Assembly (NCBI RefSeq): GCF_029277305.1
Contig: NZ_CP119526.1
DNA: 64,000 nt
Source: Guptibacillus hwajinpoensis
Lineage (GTDB): Bacteria > Bacillota > Bacilli > Bacillales > Guptibacillaceae
Reading direction: 5' to 3' (one strand)
The first letter of the stretch is position 1. Each line of letters starts with the position of its first letter. The notes beneath the pieces were generated by a model that saw only the letters and a list, made by a program, of their open reading frames with translations, was not told the DNA's origin and made no database searches. The position numbers were made by a program, and so were the translations under genes. This document shows, one piece after another, positions 25,086-32,659 of the stretch.

Positions 25086-26195
25086 ATGGCATTTCTCAAA
25101 TCGTTGTTTCACTCGTCCCTCAATACCTCCCCTTCATCCTTGTTAATAAAAGAGCTAAAACATGCAAATAAGCAGCCAATCCCCTCTTCTTTTACTCCAA
25201 ACGAATTAAAGCTTATCGAAACCATTCAGCAGAAAACAGCTACATACAACCAAAATAACGTTACACGAACAAAAGCTTATCTTGACTTCTTCCAGCAACA
25301 CCCTGAGATTCACTGGGCATTCCTTGCCCACCTTGTTTCACGAAACGCAGGTTGGACAATGACAGATTTAAAAGGAGAGTATCTACCTCGTATTCTTTCA
25401 CCTAAGCAACAAGAAGCTTTTTTCTCATTCTTAGAAAGAGGAAACTGGCTTATTTTTCAGGATGCTTATCCGCAGCTTCTGCTTTATCGTGAAAGCAAGA
25501 AAAAAGCTACGTCTCTTTTTCACCTTTTACCCGCATTCCACGTCTCTTCCTTTATGAACGTGTGCTGGGAGAACTACCTAAGAAAAGGCAAGGTAGATCT
25601 GTTAACCATTGGACTTATTATTAATGAGCAGCATTACATTGAATCCCGACTCATTCAAATGAAAGATTACCAGCAAACCGTTTTTCATACACTTGCCTTT
25701 CAACTACAGAACTTATTAAACACAAACACCCTTCTGTTTCCTAAACAAGATGATAAAGCTGTGAATTTAATCGGTGAAACGGCGCATCACTTTCTATATG
25801 TAAAGGAAAGAATCAACCTTGGTAAAAGACTATATGCACAGCTTTTTTCTAGTGATGCTATCGTTTATGGTGTGCTTAAATGGGCAGAATCTCATCCACA
25901 CACAGGGTCGAGAAAAGATTACTGGCCGCATTTGTTCCACACTGTGAAAGAAGGCGAACCTAACGCAAGGCGTGAACTTAAAAATTGCACCATCATGAAA
26001 GGGCCAAGAATCTATAGCCCGCCCCTCACAGTATGGAAAGATGTCACGCATCCAGCTCCACACAGAGGAGACTGGTTCACAACTCTAAAGCCTCTCAACC
26101 TATTCAAACTCCCAGCTGCCGACCTGTCTGGAGACGTAAAGAAAATACACTGTTCGACGCTCAATCTTCTTGAGAAATTGCCAACAATAAAGTAA
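25086..26195 (+). CDS. yppC: DUF2515 family protein (YppC-like)
   Basis: A 369-residue soluble protein with the DUF2515 signature NVTRTKAYLDFFQQHPEIHWAF followed by HLVSRNAGWTMTDLKG. B. subtilis YppC belongs to this family; no function is established. The start ATG follows GGGGGTGTTTACTC. It lies downstream of the cyclase gene behind a hairpin and is convergent with the DUF3100 pair, sharing a terminator with it. Confidence 0.82.
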   Translation: MAFLKSLFHSSLNTSPSSLLIKELKHANKQPIPSSFTPNELKLIETIQQKTATYNQNNVTRTKAYLDFFQQHPEIHWAFLAHLVSRNAGWTMTDLKGEYLPRILSPKQQEAFFSFLERGNWLIFQDAYPQLLLYRESKKKATSLFHLLPAFHVSSFMNVCWENYLRKGKVDLLTIGLIINEQHYIESRLIQMKDYQQTVFHTLAFQLQNLLNTNTLLFPKQDDKAVNLIGETAHHFLYVKERINLGKRLYAQLFSSDAIVYGVLKWAESHPHTGSRKDYWPHLFHTVKEGEPNARRELKNCTIMKGPRIYSPPLTVWKDVTHPAPHRGDWFTTLKPLNLFKLPAADLSGDVKKIHCSTLNLLEKLPTIK

Positions 26196-26217
26196 AAAGA
26201 CCCCCAAATGGGAGTCT
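26193..26217. terminator. Bidirectional terminator
   Basis: Imperfect stem AGACCCCC / GGGAGTCT between the convergent yppC-like gene and the DUF3100 pair; the T run is best on the minus strand. Confidence 0.65.
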
Positions 26218-26218
26218 G

Positions 26219-26674
26219 TTAAATCAATCCTTGCATACGTAACACCAATTCAGCGATGAGCGCGGATCCAAGAAACGTACCAACCATCACAAACATCGCG
26301 ACAACAATGCTTCGCCAACCTAGCTTTACAAAATCCGTCCATGATCGTCCAATCGCAATTCCAGCATATGCGAGGATTGGTGTCGCAAGAGCAAGGATGT
26401 TAATATCCTGCGTCCATTTCACTACAAACTCTGAACCCGGCATAACAGGCATCGATACGAGAATACCAATGATTCCTATGTAAGCAACGCTAGGTATATT
26501 AACAGGTAGAACGTGCTGCAAAATGAGTCCAGCAAGGCAAATAAGGATTAATACAATCATTCCTGGTATTGCGGAAAGTGGAACAATACTGTATCCGATC
26601 CAATTTCCAAACGAGGCTATGACTCCGAAAATGAGCAACAACAGCGACCACTCTTGTATGTTTTTTAATAACAT
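26219..26674 (-). CDS. Small integral membrane protein paired with DUF3100
   Basis: A 151-residue protein with four to five hydrophobic segments and the motif LATPILAYAGIAIGRSW. It starts 2 bp after the stop of the DUF3100 gene with AAGGGGGCGTAAGG upstream, so it is translationally coupled. The two together look like the halves of a permease, comparable in layout with other two-component membrane exporters, but no substrate is known. Confidence 0.7.
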   Translation of the reverse strand: MLLKNIQEWSLLLLIFGVIASFGNWIGYSIVPLSAIPGMIVLILICLAGLILQHVLPVNIPSVAYIGIIGILVSMPVMPGSEFVVKWTQDINILALATPILAYAGIAIGRSWTDFVKLGWRSIVVAMFVMVGTFLGSALIAELVLRMQGLI

Positions 26675-26676
26675 CC

Positions 26677-27489
26677 TTACGCCCCCTTCCCAATCTCTGC
26701 ATTACTCTGTTTTTTTCTAGTAAGTACTGCATACATTTTCTCCGTAAGCGGTAGACCAATAAGAATGCTCATATAAAGACCCGTTGAGAGCGATAGCAAA
26801 TTACTCGCTCCTGCGAAAGCAATAATGTCATCAGAAAACGCTGGAAAAGCAGCAACGAGTGAGCCACTAGCAGCAGCCATCATGCTTCCACTCCCAATGC
26901 CTGATGCCATTGCGAAAGACAGTGGATGAATTGGGGTTATGGTCGCAAGGAACCCTGAAATAACTCCCATGAAAACAGCCCCAAACACTGTTCCAAAAAT
27001 ATAAATCGCCATAACGCCTCTTCCTTCAGGTGAATTGAATCCGTATTTATCAACAATTAATCCAACGTTCGGCTCCCTTGCAACAGAGTGCGTCATCCCG
27101 ATACTCTCTCTTTTTAAACCGAGCATAACCGCGATTGGCAGCGCAATAAAAATCGTTCCTAGATTGCCAAACTCCTGAAGCAGTAAGGCAGGACCCGCTT
27201 CAATTAGCTTTGGTAAAGATGGTCCTATAATCACCCCGATCTTCGCAATTAATAGCGTTACACCAAGAACAATTAACGGCTCAGCATTGAGTGCCTGCAT
27301 TTTCTTTACAGCTGGTGTAAAAAATAAACCGAGTCCAATTAACATCGCATACAACATCGGCAACAGAAGAACTACACCAGGCCCTACAGTAAACGAAAAC
27401 ACCCCAATCCATTCTGTTAACGCAACAATAGCAAAAACAAGCACATGCAAACGCCAATCTTTCCATATCCCCTTTATTTGATCCGCCAC
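26677..27489 (-). CDS. DUF3100 family membrane protein
   Basis: About 270 residues with roughly eight hydrophobic segments. The stretch MASGIGSGSMMAAASGSLVA and the region GLKRESIGMTHSVAREPNVG fit the DUF3100 family, probably a transporter. I prefer GTG 27489 (start VADQIKG) with GGGGG upstream; the ATG at 27516 is an alternative without a good ribosome site. It is the first gene of a two-gene operon with the small membrane protein. Confidence 0.72.
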   Translation of the reverse strand: MADQIKGIWKDWRLHVLVFAIVALTEWIGVFSFTVGPGVVLLLPMLYAMLIGLGLFFTPAVKKMQALNAEPLIVLGVTLLIAKIGVIIGPSLPKLIEAGPALLLQEFGNLGTIFIALPIAVMLGLKRESIGMTHSVAREPNVGLIVDKYGFNSPEGRGVMAIYIFGTVFGAVFMGVISGFLATITPIHPLSFAMASGIGSGSMMAAASGSLVAAFPAFSDDIIAFAGASNLLSLSTGLYMSILIGLPLTEKMYAVLTRKKQSNAEIGKGA

Positions 27490-27612
27490 CCAAATCCCCC
27501 ATTTCCTTTTGTACATAAAAGCTTTAAAGTTAATATTATTACAAAATTTCGATTATTTAAAGTGTAATAAGGTAATTTACAGAAATAAGTGCTAGGATTC
27601 CAGCTTTTATAT

Positions 27613-27818
27613 TGGCTATGTTAATGAACAGTGTTGATTTTTGGCTCATTTACGCCCTGCGGTGACCAATCACTTCGAGCAAATTCATTTGCTCAGATGA
27701 AAGGCGAGTGAAACTGAGCTTTCACTCGAATGAGCCAAAAACCGAGAAATCAACAAGAAGAGCTAACATAGTCTTAGATTAATTTTTTTCAAAAGGAACA
27801 ATCATTTAGAAAAGAGCC
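27613..27818. repeat. Long inverted repeat ending in the right end of the palindromic element
   Basis: Left arm GCTATGTTAATG...GTTGATTTTTGGCTCATT (27614-27651) pairs with right arm AATGAGCCAAAAACCGAGAAATCAAC...GCTAACATAGTC (27730-27775). Inside are two further hairpins, GAGCAAATTCATTTGCTC and CGAGTGAAACTGAGCTTTCACTCG. The 3' edge, AACAATCATTTAGAAAAGAGCC (27797-27818), is the right terminus of the other repeat family. No ORF is supported in this 370-bp gap (27517-27889). Confidence 0.75.
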
Positions 27819-27850
27819 TTAAATTAAAACTGATAAATTGCACGAAATGC

Positions 27851-27880
27851 AAAAAAAGACCAGGCGAATTGCCTGGTCTC
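27851..27880 (-). terminator. Terminator of the DAACS symporter gene
   Basis: Stem AGACCAGGC / GCCTGGTCT with loop GAATT and a T-rich tail on the minus strand (AAAAAAA on the plus strand). Confidence 0.88.
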
Positions 27881-27889
27881 TCCTACGAT

Positions 27890-29107
27890 CTACTGCTTAT
27901 TTTTTTCTTTCCGACCAATAATCGTTGCCCCAACAAGATCTCCTGTTACGTTCAACGCTGTAGCGCCCATTCCAACTAATGCATCAACAGCTGTTAATAA
28001 CGCGACGGTTTCCATAGGTAAACCAACCTGTGCAAAAACAGTTGCAATCATCACAATTCCAGCGCCAGGAACACCTGCTGTACCGATTGTGGCTAGTGTG
28101 CCGACGATTACAATCATGAGCATATCAGTAAAGCTTAGCGGTGCTCCAACAACGTTTGCTGCAAACACTGCTGAAATCGCAATTCGTATAGCAGCGCCAT
28201 CCATATTAATTGTTGCGCCCAGCGGCAAGCTAAACCCGTACAAGCTTTTTGGTAGCCCTAGACCATTTGCTGCATTCAACGTTAATGGCAATGTACCGGA
28301 ACTACTCTGCGTAGCAAAAGCCGTAATCAATGGCGTACGGGCTTTAGAAAAGAACTCTTTTGGACTAACTTTGAAAAAGACTAGGAAGACCACATAGATG
28401 GCAACTTGTACGACTAACGCAATATATAGAACAGCAATCATGTTTCCTAAAGAGAGAATCGTATCTATCCCCTGGTTGCCGATCGTCTTGGCAATAATCG
28501 CAAAGATACCGATTGGAACGTACTGAAGAACTACGTTCATGATTTTAAAAGTAGCTTCATTCAATCCTTCTATAACTTTGTAGACATGTTCCCCTAACTC
28601 AGCATGATTTTCTGATGTTCTTAATGAAGAAATCGCAATTCCAAAAGCAAATGCAGTAAAGATGATTCCAAGTAAATTCATTTCATTAAAAGCTGTCACA
28701 ATATTCGACGGGACAATGTTTAATAGAACACTGATAATACCTGGATTCTCAGGAACTTCAAACGATTGGTCAGGATCAAGTGATAATCCTGTTCCCGGAT
28801 CAAACAAACTTGCAACAGTTAACCCAACAATAATGGCAAATGCAGATGTTAACGAATAATAAAGGAATACCTTACCACCCATGCTGCCTAAGTTCGATAG
28901 TTTCGTTTGATTAACTCCCACAATTAACGTAAAGAGAACTAAGGGAATAATAAGAAATGATAGCAACTTGATTAATAGATCACCAAGTGGCGCTAATACA
29001 GCTGCATCCTCACCAAAAACTAACCCAACCGCAGTTCCCAATATAAGTGCAACGGTTATCTTCAGAATTAATGAAGCGTTTATATAACTCGACCAGACTT
29101 TCTTCAA
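27890..29107 (-). CDS. Dicarboxylate/amino acid:cation symporter (DAACS family), atypical substrate site
   Basis: A 405-residue GltP/DctA-family secondary transporter with eight membrane segments and two re-entrant loops. The HP1 motif QSSSGTLPLTL and the segment-7 motif NMDGA are present, as is NVTGD near the C-terminus. Compared with GltPh by eye, the Thr of NMDGT is Ala, the Asp/Arg of the segment-8 DMGRT are Gly/Ala (GMGAT). Those residues hold the aspartate substrate, so this protein probably carries a different substrate. It is monocistronic. B. subtilis orthology is unclear. Confidence 0.85.
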   Translation of the reverse strand: MKKVWSSYINASLILKITVALILGTAVGLVFGEDAAVLAPLGDLLIKLLSFLIIPLVLFTLIVGVNQTKLSNLGSMGGKVFLYYSLTSAFAIIVGLTVASLFDPGTGLSLDPDQSFEVPENPGIISVLLNIVPSNIVTAFNEMNLLGIIFTAFAFGIAISSLRTSENHAELGEHVYKVIEGLNEATFKIMNVVLQYVPIGIFAIIAKTIGNQGIDTILSLGNMIAVLYIALVVQVAIYVVFLVFFKVSPKEFFSKARTPLITAFATQSSSGTLPLTLNAANGLGLPKSLYGFSLPLGATINMDGAAIRIAISAVFAANVVGAPLSFTDMLMIVIVGTLATIGTAGVPGAGIVMIATVFAQVGLPMETVALLTAVDALVGMGATALNVTGDLVGATIIGRKEKNKQ

Positions 29108-29236
29108 TGGTTAACCTCCTCATACATCAAATCTAGATAATTCATATATAATAACTAGGAATTAAGGTACAGCAGAAATTAAAAGATGTCAAAGTAATAG
29201 CTTCAGAAAGTATCTCACAGAAAAATAATGTAAGTA

Positions 29237-29403
29237 AAAGGCTCTTTTCGTATACATTGTTGCTATAAGCGTGGGTTAATTTCCGTTCCAGGATGCTCGC
29301 TTTCCGCGGGGCGGGCGGTGAGCCTCCTTCCACTACAATTAGCGAAGTGTGGCTTTTTATATAAGAAATTCTTTCAAAAGCAACAACCTTTTAGAAAAGA
29401 GCC
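29237..29403 (-). repeat. Palindromic intergenic element, copy 3 (short form)
   Basis: It runs from AAAGGCTCTTTTCGTATAC to TTTTAGAAAAGAGCC and is flanked by the direct repeat AAGTA(A) at 29232-29237 and 29404-29409. The internal deletion is the same as in copy 2. It lies between divergent genes (29108-29504), away from any hairpin terminator; nothing else is evident in this gap except AT-rich promoter DNA. Confidence 0.9.
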
Positions 29404-29504
29404 AAGTAAGAACTTATACTCTTTCAATCTATTGATATGTATAAATAGATTACTATTTGGTTAGACTTCCTATAGAAAACGACTATTTGATCAGGAGGAT
29501 GAAT

Positions 29505-29792
29505 ATGAACAAAGTAAAAGCTTTTCCCATTACCCCTTTTGAGACCTATCTTGAAATGACTCAGTATGGCACAGAAGTACACTTCGAGCATGATAAGTAT
29601 GAGCTGCTGTCAGGTGTCTATGAAGACGGTAAGATGTATTTCCTCATCGACTATCATACTGGCCTTACCTATGAAGTTGAACAAAAGATCGCTGAGAATT
29701 TGCTCGATTTATATGCAGAAGACAAAGGTGATGAGCTAGTAAAGGAAATTACGCCTCGCCTGCACTCTTCGTCAACCTTATCGTACAGTTAG
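29505..29792 (+). CDS. Small conserved protein, function unknown
   Basis: A 95-residue acidic soluble protein (MNKVKAFPITPFETYLEM). The ATG at 29505 is 6 bp after a perfect AGGAGG; the ATG at 29499 abuts it and is less likely. No domain is recognised. Predicted structure mixes beta strands (YELLSGVYEDGKMYFLIDY) with a C-terminal helix. A strong terminator follows, so it is monocistronic. Confidence 0.7.
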   Translation: MNKVKAFPITPFETYLEMTQYGTEVHFEHDKYELLSGVYEDGKMYFLIDYHTGLTYEVEQKIAENLLDLYAEDKGDELVKEITPRLHSSSTLSYS

Positions 29793-29793
29793 C

Positions 29794-29825
29794 AAGTCCT
29801 GCCAGGGAGCAGGACTTTTTATTTT
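29794..29825 (+). terminator. Terminator after the 95-residue protein gene
   Basis: Stem AAGTCCTGC / GCAGGACTT followed by TTTATTTTT. Confidence 0.9.
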
Positions 29826-30039
29826 TGTTGCTTTTGCTAAAAGAGTAGTGGTTGATTTCCGCTGCAGATGCTCGCTTTCCGCGGGGCGGGCGGTGAGCCT
29901 CCTCGTCGCTAACGCTCCTGTGGGGTCTCACCTGTCCCGCTAGTCCCGCAGGAGTCGAGCATCTTCCGCTACAATCAACTTAGAAATGTGGCTACAAACC
30001 CCTTTTTAAACCACATACAACAAATTCTACTAAAATAGT
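29826..30039 (-). repeat. Palindromic intergenic element, copy 4 (long form, left end eroded)
   Basis: Core GGTTGATTTCCGCTGCAGATGCTCGCTTTCCGCGG... through CCTGTCCCGCTAGTCCCGCAGGAGTCGAGCATC...CTACAATCAACTTAG. The left terminal AAAGGCTC is missing and the right terminal ACAACAAATTCTACTAAAATAG is diverged. It is inserted immediately behind a terminator. Confidence 0.82.
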
Positions 30040-30112
30040 AATAACCATTTCATTCCTTTATCCTTAGCCATATTTTCCTTAAATAAACTTTCTCCTATTC
30101 AAATTACACATG

Positions 30113-30191
30113 TGTTCAGTTTTGCAAATGTCCTAATCACAAAAACTGAACATTGCAAACCCTTTCATCTTTGTAATGTAAGCGATATACT
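30113..30191 (+). promoter_or_regulatory. Candidate operator and promoter of the PTS regulator operon
   Basis: An inverted repeat with arms TGTTCAGTTTT and AAAACTGAACA (30113-30152) lies just upstream of a possible promoter: TTTCAT (30163-30168), 17 bp, TATACT (30186-30191). A near-match to a CcpA cre site, TGTAAGCGATATAC (30177-30190), overlaps the -10. The layout suits activation from the inverted repeat and catabolite repression. Confidence 0.55.
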
Positions 30192-30259
30192 AAGCACTAT
30201 CAAATCATGATTTGTTTCATCCGTATCATTTTGCAACTGTAAGGGAGTTGGAGATCTCC

Positions 30260-32365
30260 ATGCCACTTGATGAAAGAAGTACATTTCTATTAACGAAACT
30301 TATTCACGCAACTGATTTAGTCACCGTCGACCAGATCATGGAGCAGCTAGGTATATCAAAACGAACAGTACATTATGACTTGCAGAAGATTAATGATTGG
30401 TTAGAAGAGAATAATCTTCCTATTACCCAAACCAAGCAAGGATTAGGCTATTATCTTCCAGAAGAAACCAAACAAGCCGTTCCGGATTTGATGAAGGAGT
30501 TAAATGAATGGCAATACCATTACTCTCAAATGGAACGAGTAACGTTAATTGGTGTAGAACTTCTTACGAAAAATCAACCTGTGTTTATGCAGGACTTCAT
30601 TCAACGCACACAGGTTAGTCGAGGTACAGTCTCAAAAGATTTAAAACTAGTTAAGAAACTATTAAAAGAAGAGGATCTAGCCTTACAATTTGAACGATCT
30701 GAAGGTTACATTGTTGAAGGAAAAGAAGAGAATAAGCGCAGAATTTTAAGTCGGTTCATTACTGAGGTTCTAACAAACGAGCAGTTAACTGAAATGACGA
30801 ACATTCTGTATCCGATGATACAGAATGATGAAGGTAGTACGTATTCGAATCTATTTCCAATGAAGCAAATCATTATGAATATAGAGCCGGTCTTAAAGGT
30901 CGAGTTAACAGATGAGACGATTCAAGTTCTAGCTATTCAGCTCGTTGTACTTCTTCAACGTTTAAAAGGTGAGCACCGTATTCAGCTTGATCCAGATGAA
31001 AAACAAGCCGTCTCCTTAACGATAGAATTCGAAGCAGCGAAGCGAATTGCTGCAGAATTAGAACATCAATTCAAACTCTCTCTATCGGTAGACGAGATTT
31101 GTTTCATCACGATGCAACTACTTGGATCAAGGGTGAACTATTCAGAAGTAAGTACGGTAGGAAACCTTGAGATTGAGAAGCTCAGAAAAGTAGTTAGTGA
31201 AATCATTCACGAATTCCAGGTCTATGCTTGTATACTTTTTGAACAACGAGAGGAACTAGAAGAAGCGCTCTTTCTTCACCTTAAACCAACCTATTACCGC
31301 TTAAAGTATAACGTTCCTACAACAAACGAACTGACAGCATCTGTTCGAGAGGAATACCCAGAGGTTTTCTCTATTACAAAGCGTGCTGTCTGGCCAATTG
31401 AATTAATGCTATCTCAGAAACTACCAAATGACGAATTAGCCTATCTAGCAATGCATTTTGGTGCGTGGATGCAGAAGGAAGAGATTTCTGGCGTAACATT
31501 TGGTAAAGCGATTATTGTTTGTGAAAAGGGAATTGGAACTTCTAACATTCTAAGAGGTCAACTAGAAAAGCTTCTGACAAACGTTGAAGTAATCGGAACG
31601 GTTTCAAGAAGACAATTCTTAAACAACCACTATGAAGTTGATTACATCTTCTCTACTTCACCACTTCAACATGAATCGTTACCAGTACTTACTGTCAGTC
31701 CGATTCTGACACAGCAGGGAAAAGAGAAGATTCTTCACTGGATTGAAGAAGTGCAATCTACACCTAACGACCAAACTGCACCTACTCCAGACGTTATAAT
31801 GGAAATCATGAAAAAATACGGCACCATTACGAACGAGAAAGAATTAAAGAACGAATTAAATCAATTGTTCGCACCAACAACAGCCACCTCCTCAATAGAA
31901 AGGTTTGAAAAACCTATGTTAAATGACTTACTTCACGAAGAAACGATTCAATTTGCATCACATACCGAAAATTGGAGAGAAGCGATTAAAACAGCAGCTT
32001 TACCGCTGCTAACGAAAGAGCAAATCAGTTCAACTTATATTGATGCGATGATCAAAAATGTTGAAGACCTGGGACCTTATGTTGTTATTGCACCTGGTAT
32101 TGCCATACCTCACGCTCGACCTGAAGAGGGTGTCAATACGGTAGGAATGAGCTTGCTTCGATTAGATGAATCAGTATCCTTTTCATCTAAAGATAAGCAT
32201 CAGGTGAAATTGTTAATTGTACTCGCTGCAGTTGATAACGAAACACACCTTAAAGCTCTTGCCCAATTATCAGATTTATTATCTGAAGAAGAAAATCTAG
32301 ACTTGATTTATGGCGCTAAAGAAAAAAAAGACATTATTAAACTCGTATCAAAATACTCGAACTAA
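30260..32365 (+). CDS. BglG/MtlR-type transcriptional activator with PTS EIIB- and EIIA-like domains
   Basis: About 701 residues: N-terminal helix-turn-helix (GISKRTVHYDLQKIN), a second HTH, two PRD modules with regulatory His residues, an EIIB(Gat)-like domain (AIIVCEKGIGTSN, Cys about residue 420) and a C-terminal EIIA-2 domain with the phospho-His motif GIAIPHARPEEG. Such regulators are phosphorylated by HPr and EII to sense sugar flux. The start at 30260 follows GGAG. No separate EIIA gene is present, so its EIIA domain may also serve transport. Confidence 0.88.
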   Translation: MPLDERSTFLLTKLIHATDLVTVDQIMEQLGISKRTVHYDLQKINDWLEENNLPITQTKQGLGYYLPEETKQAVPDLMKELNEWQYHYSQMERVTLIGVELLTKNQPVFMQDFIQRTQVSRGTVSKDLKLVKKLLKEEDLALQFERSEGYIVEGKEENKRRILSRFITEVLTNEQLTEMTNILYPMIQNDEGSTYSNLFPMKQIIMNIEPVLKVELTDETIQVLAIQLVVLLQRLKGEHRIQLDPDEKQAVSLTIEFEAAKRIAAELEHQFKLSLSVDEICFITMQLLGSRVNYSEVSTVGNLEIEKLRKVVSEIIHEFQVYACILFEQREELEEALFLHLKPTYYRLKYNVPTTNELTASVREEYPEVFSITKRAVWPIELMLSQKLPNDELAYLAMHFGAWMQKEEISGVTFGKAIIVCEKGIGTSNILRGQLEKLLTNVEVIGTVSRRQFLNNHYEVDYIFSTSPLQHESLPVLTVSPILTQQGKEKILHWIEEVQSTPNDQTAPTPDVIMEIMKKYGTITNEKELKNELNQLFAPTTATSSIERFEKPMLNDLLHEETIQFASHTENWREAIKTAALPLLTKEQISSTYIDAMIKNVEDLGPYVVIAPGIAIPHARPEEGVNTVGMSLLRLDESVSFSSKDKHQVKLLIVLAAVDNETHLKALAQLSDLLSEEENLDLIYGAKEKKDIIKLVSKYSN

Positions 32366-32380
32366 AAGGAGAGAATGAAA

Positions 32381-32656
32381 ATGAAAAAAATTCTTGTTGT
32401 ATGCGGAAATGGACTAGGAAGCAGCTTTATCGTAGAAATGAACGTAAAAACAATCTTAAACGATCTTGGTATTGAAGCTGAGGTTGATCATACGGATCTC
32501 ACAACGAGTAAATCAGAAACGGCAGATTTCTTCTTAGGATCGACAGAAATCGTTGAAAACTTAGAAGATGGCAATCGAAATGTTATTAAGCTTAACAATC
32601 TGATGGACAAAAAAGAGCTAAGGACGGCGATTGAAGCAAATTTGAAGGAGGCATAA
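32381..32656 (+). CDS. PTS EIIB subunit, ascorbate/UlaB type
   Basis: A 91-residue EIIB of the SgaB/UlaB family. The phosphorylated Cys lies in the P-loop VVCGNGLGSSF near residue 8. It receives phosphate from EIIA and passes it to the incoming sugar at EIIC. The ATG at 32381 is 9 bp after AGGAG; 32375 is too close. It lies 15 bp behind the regulator and 3 bp before the EIIC gene. Confidence 0.9.
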   Translation: MKKILVVCGNGLGSSFIVEMNVKTILNDLGIEAEVDHTDLTTSKSETADFFLGSTEIVENLEDGNRNVIKLNNLMDKKELRTAIEANLKEA

Positions 32657-32659
32657 ACC

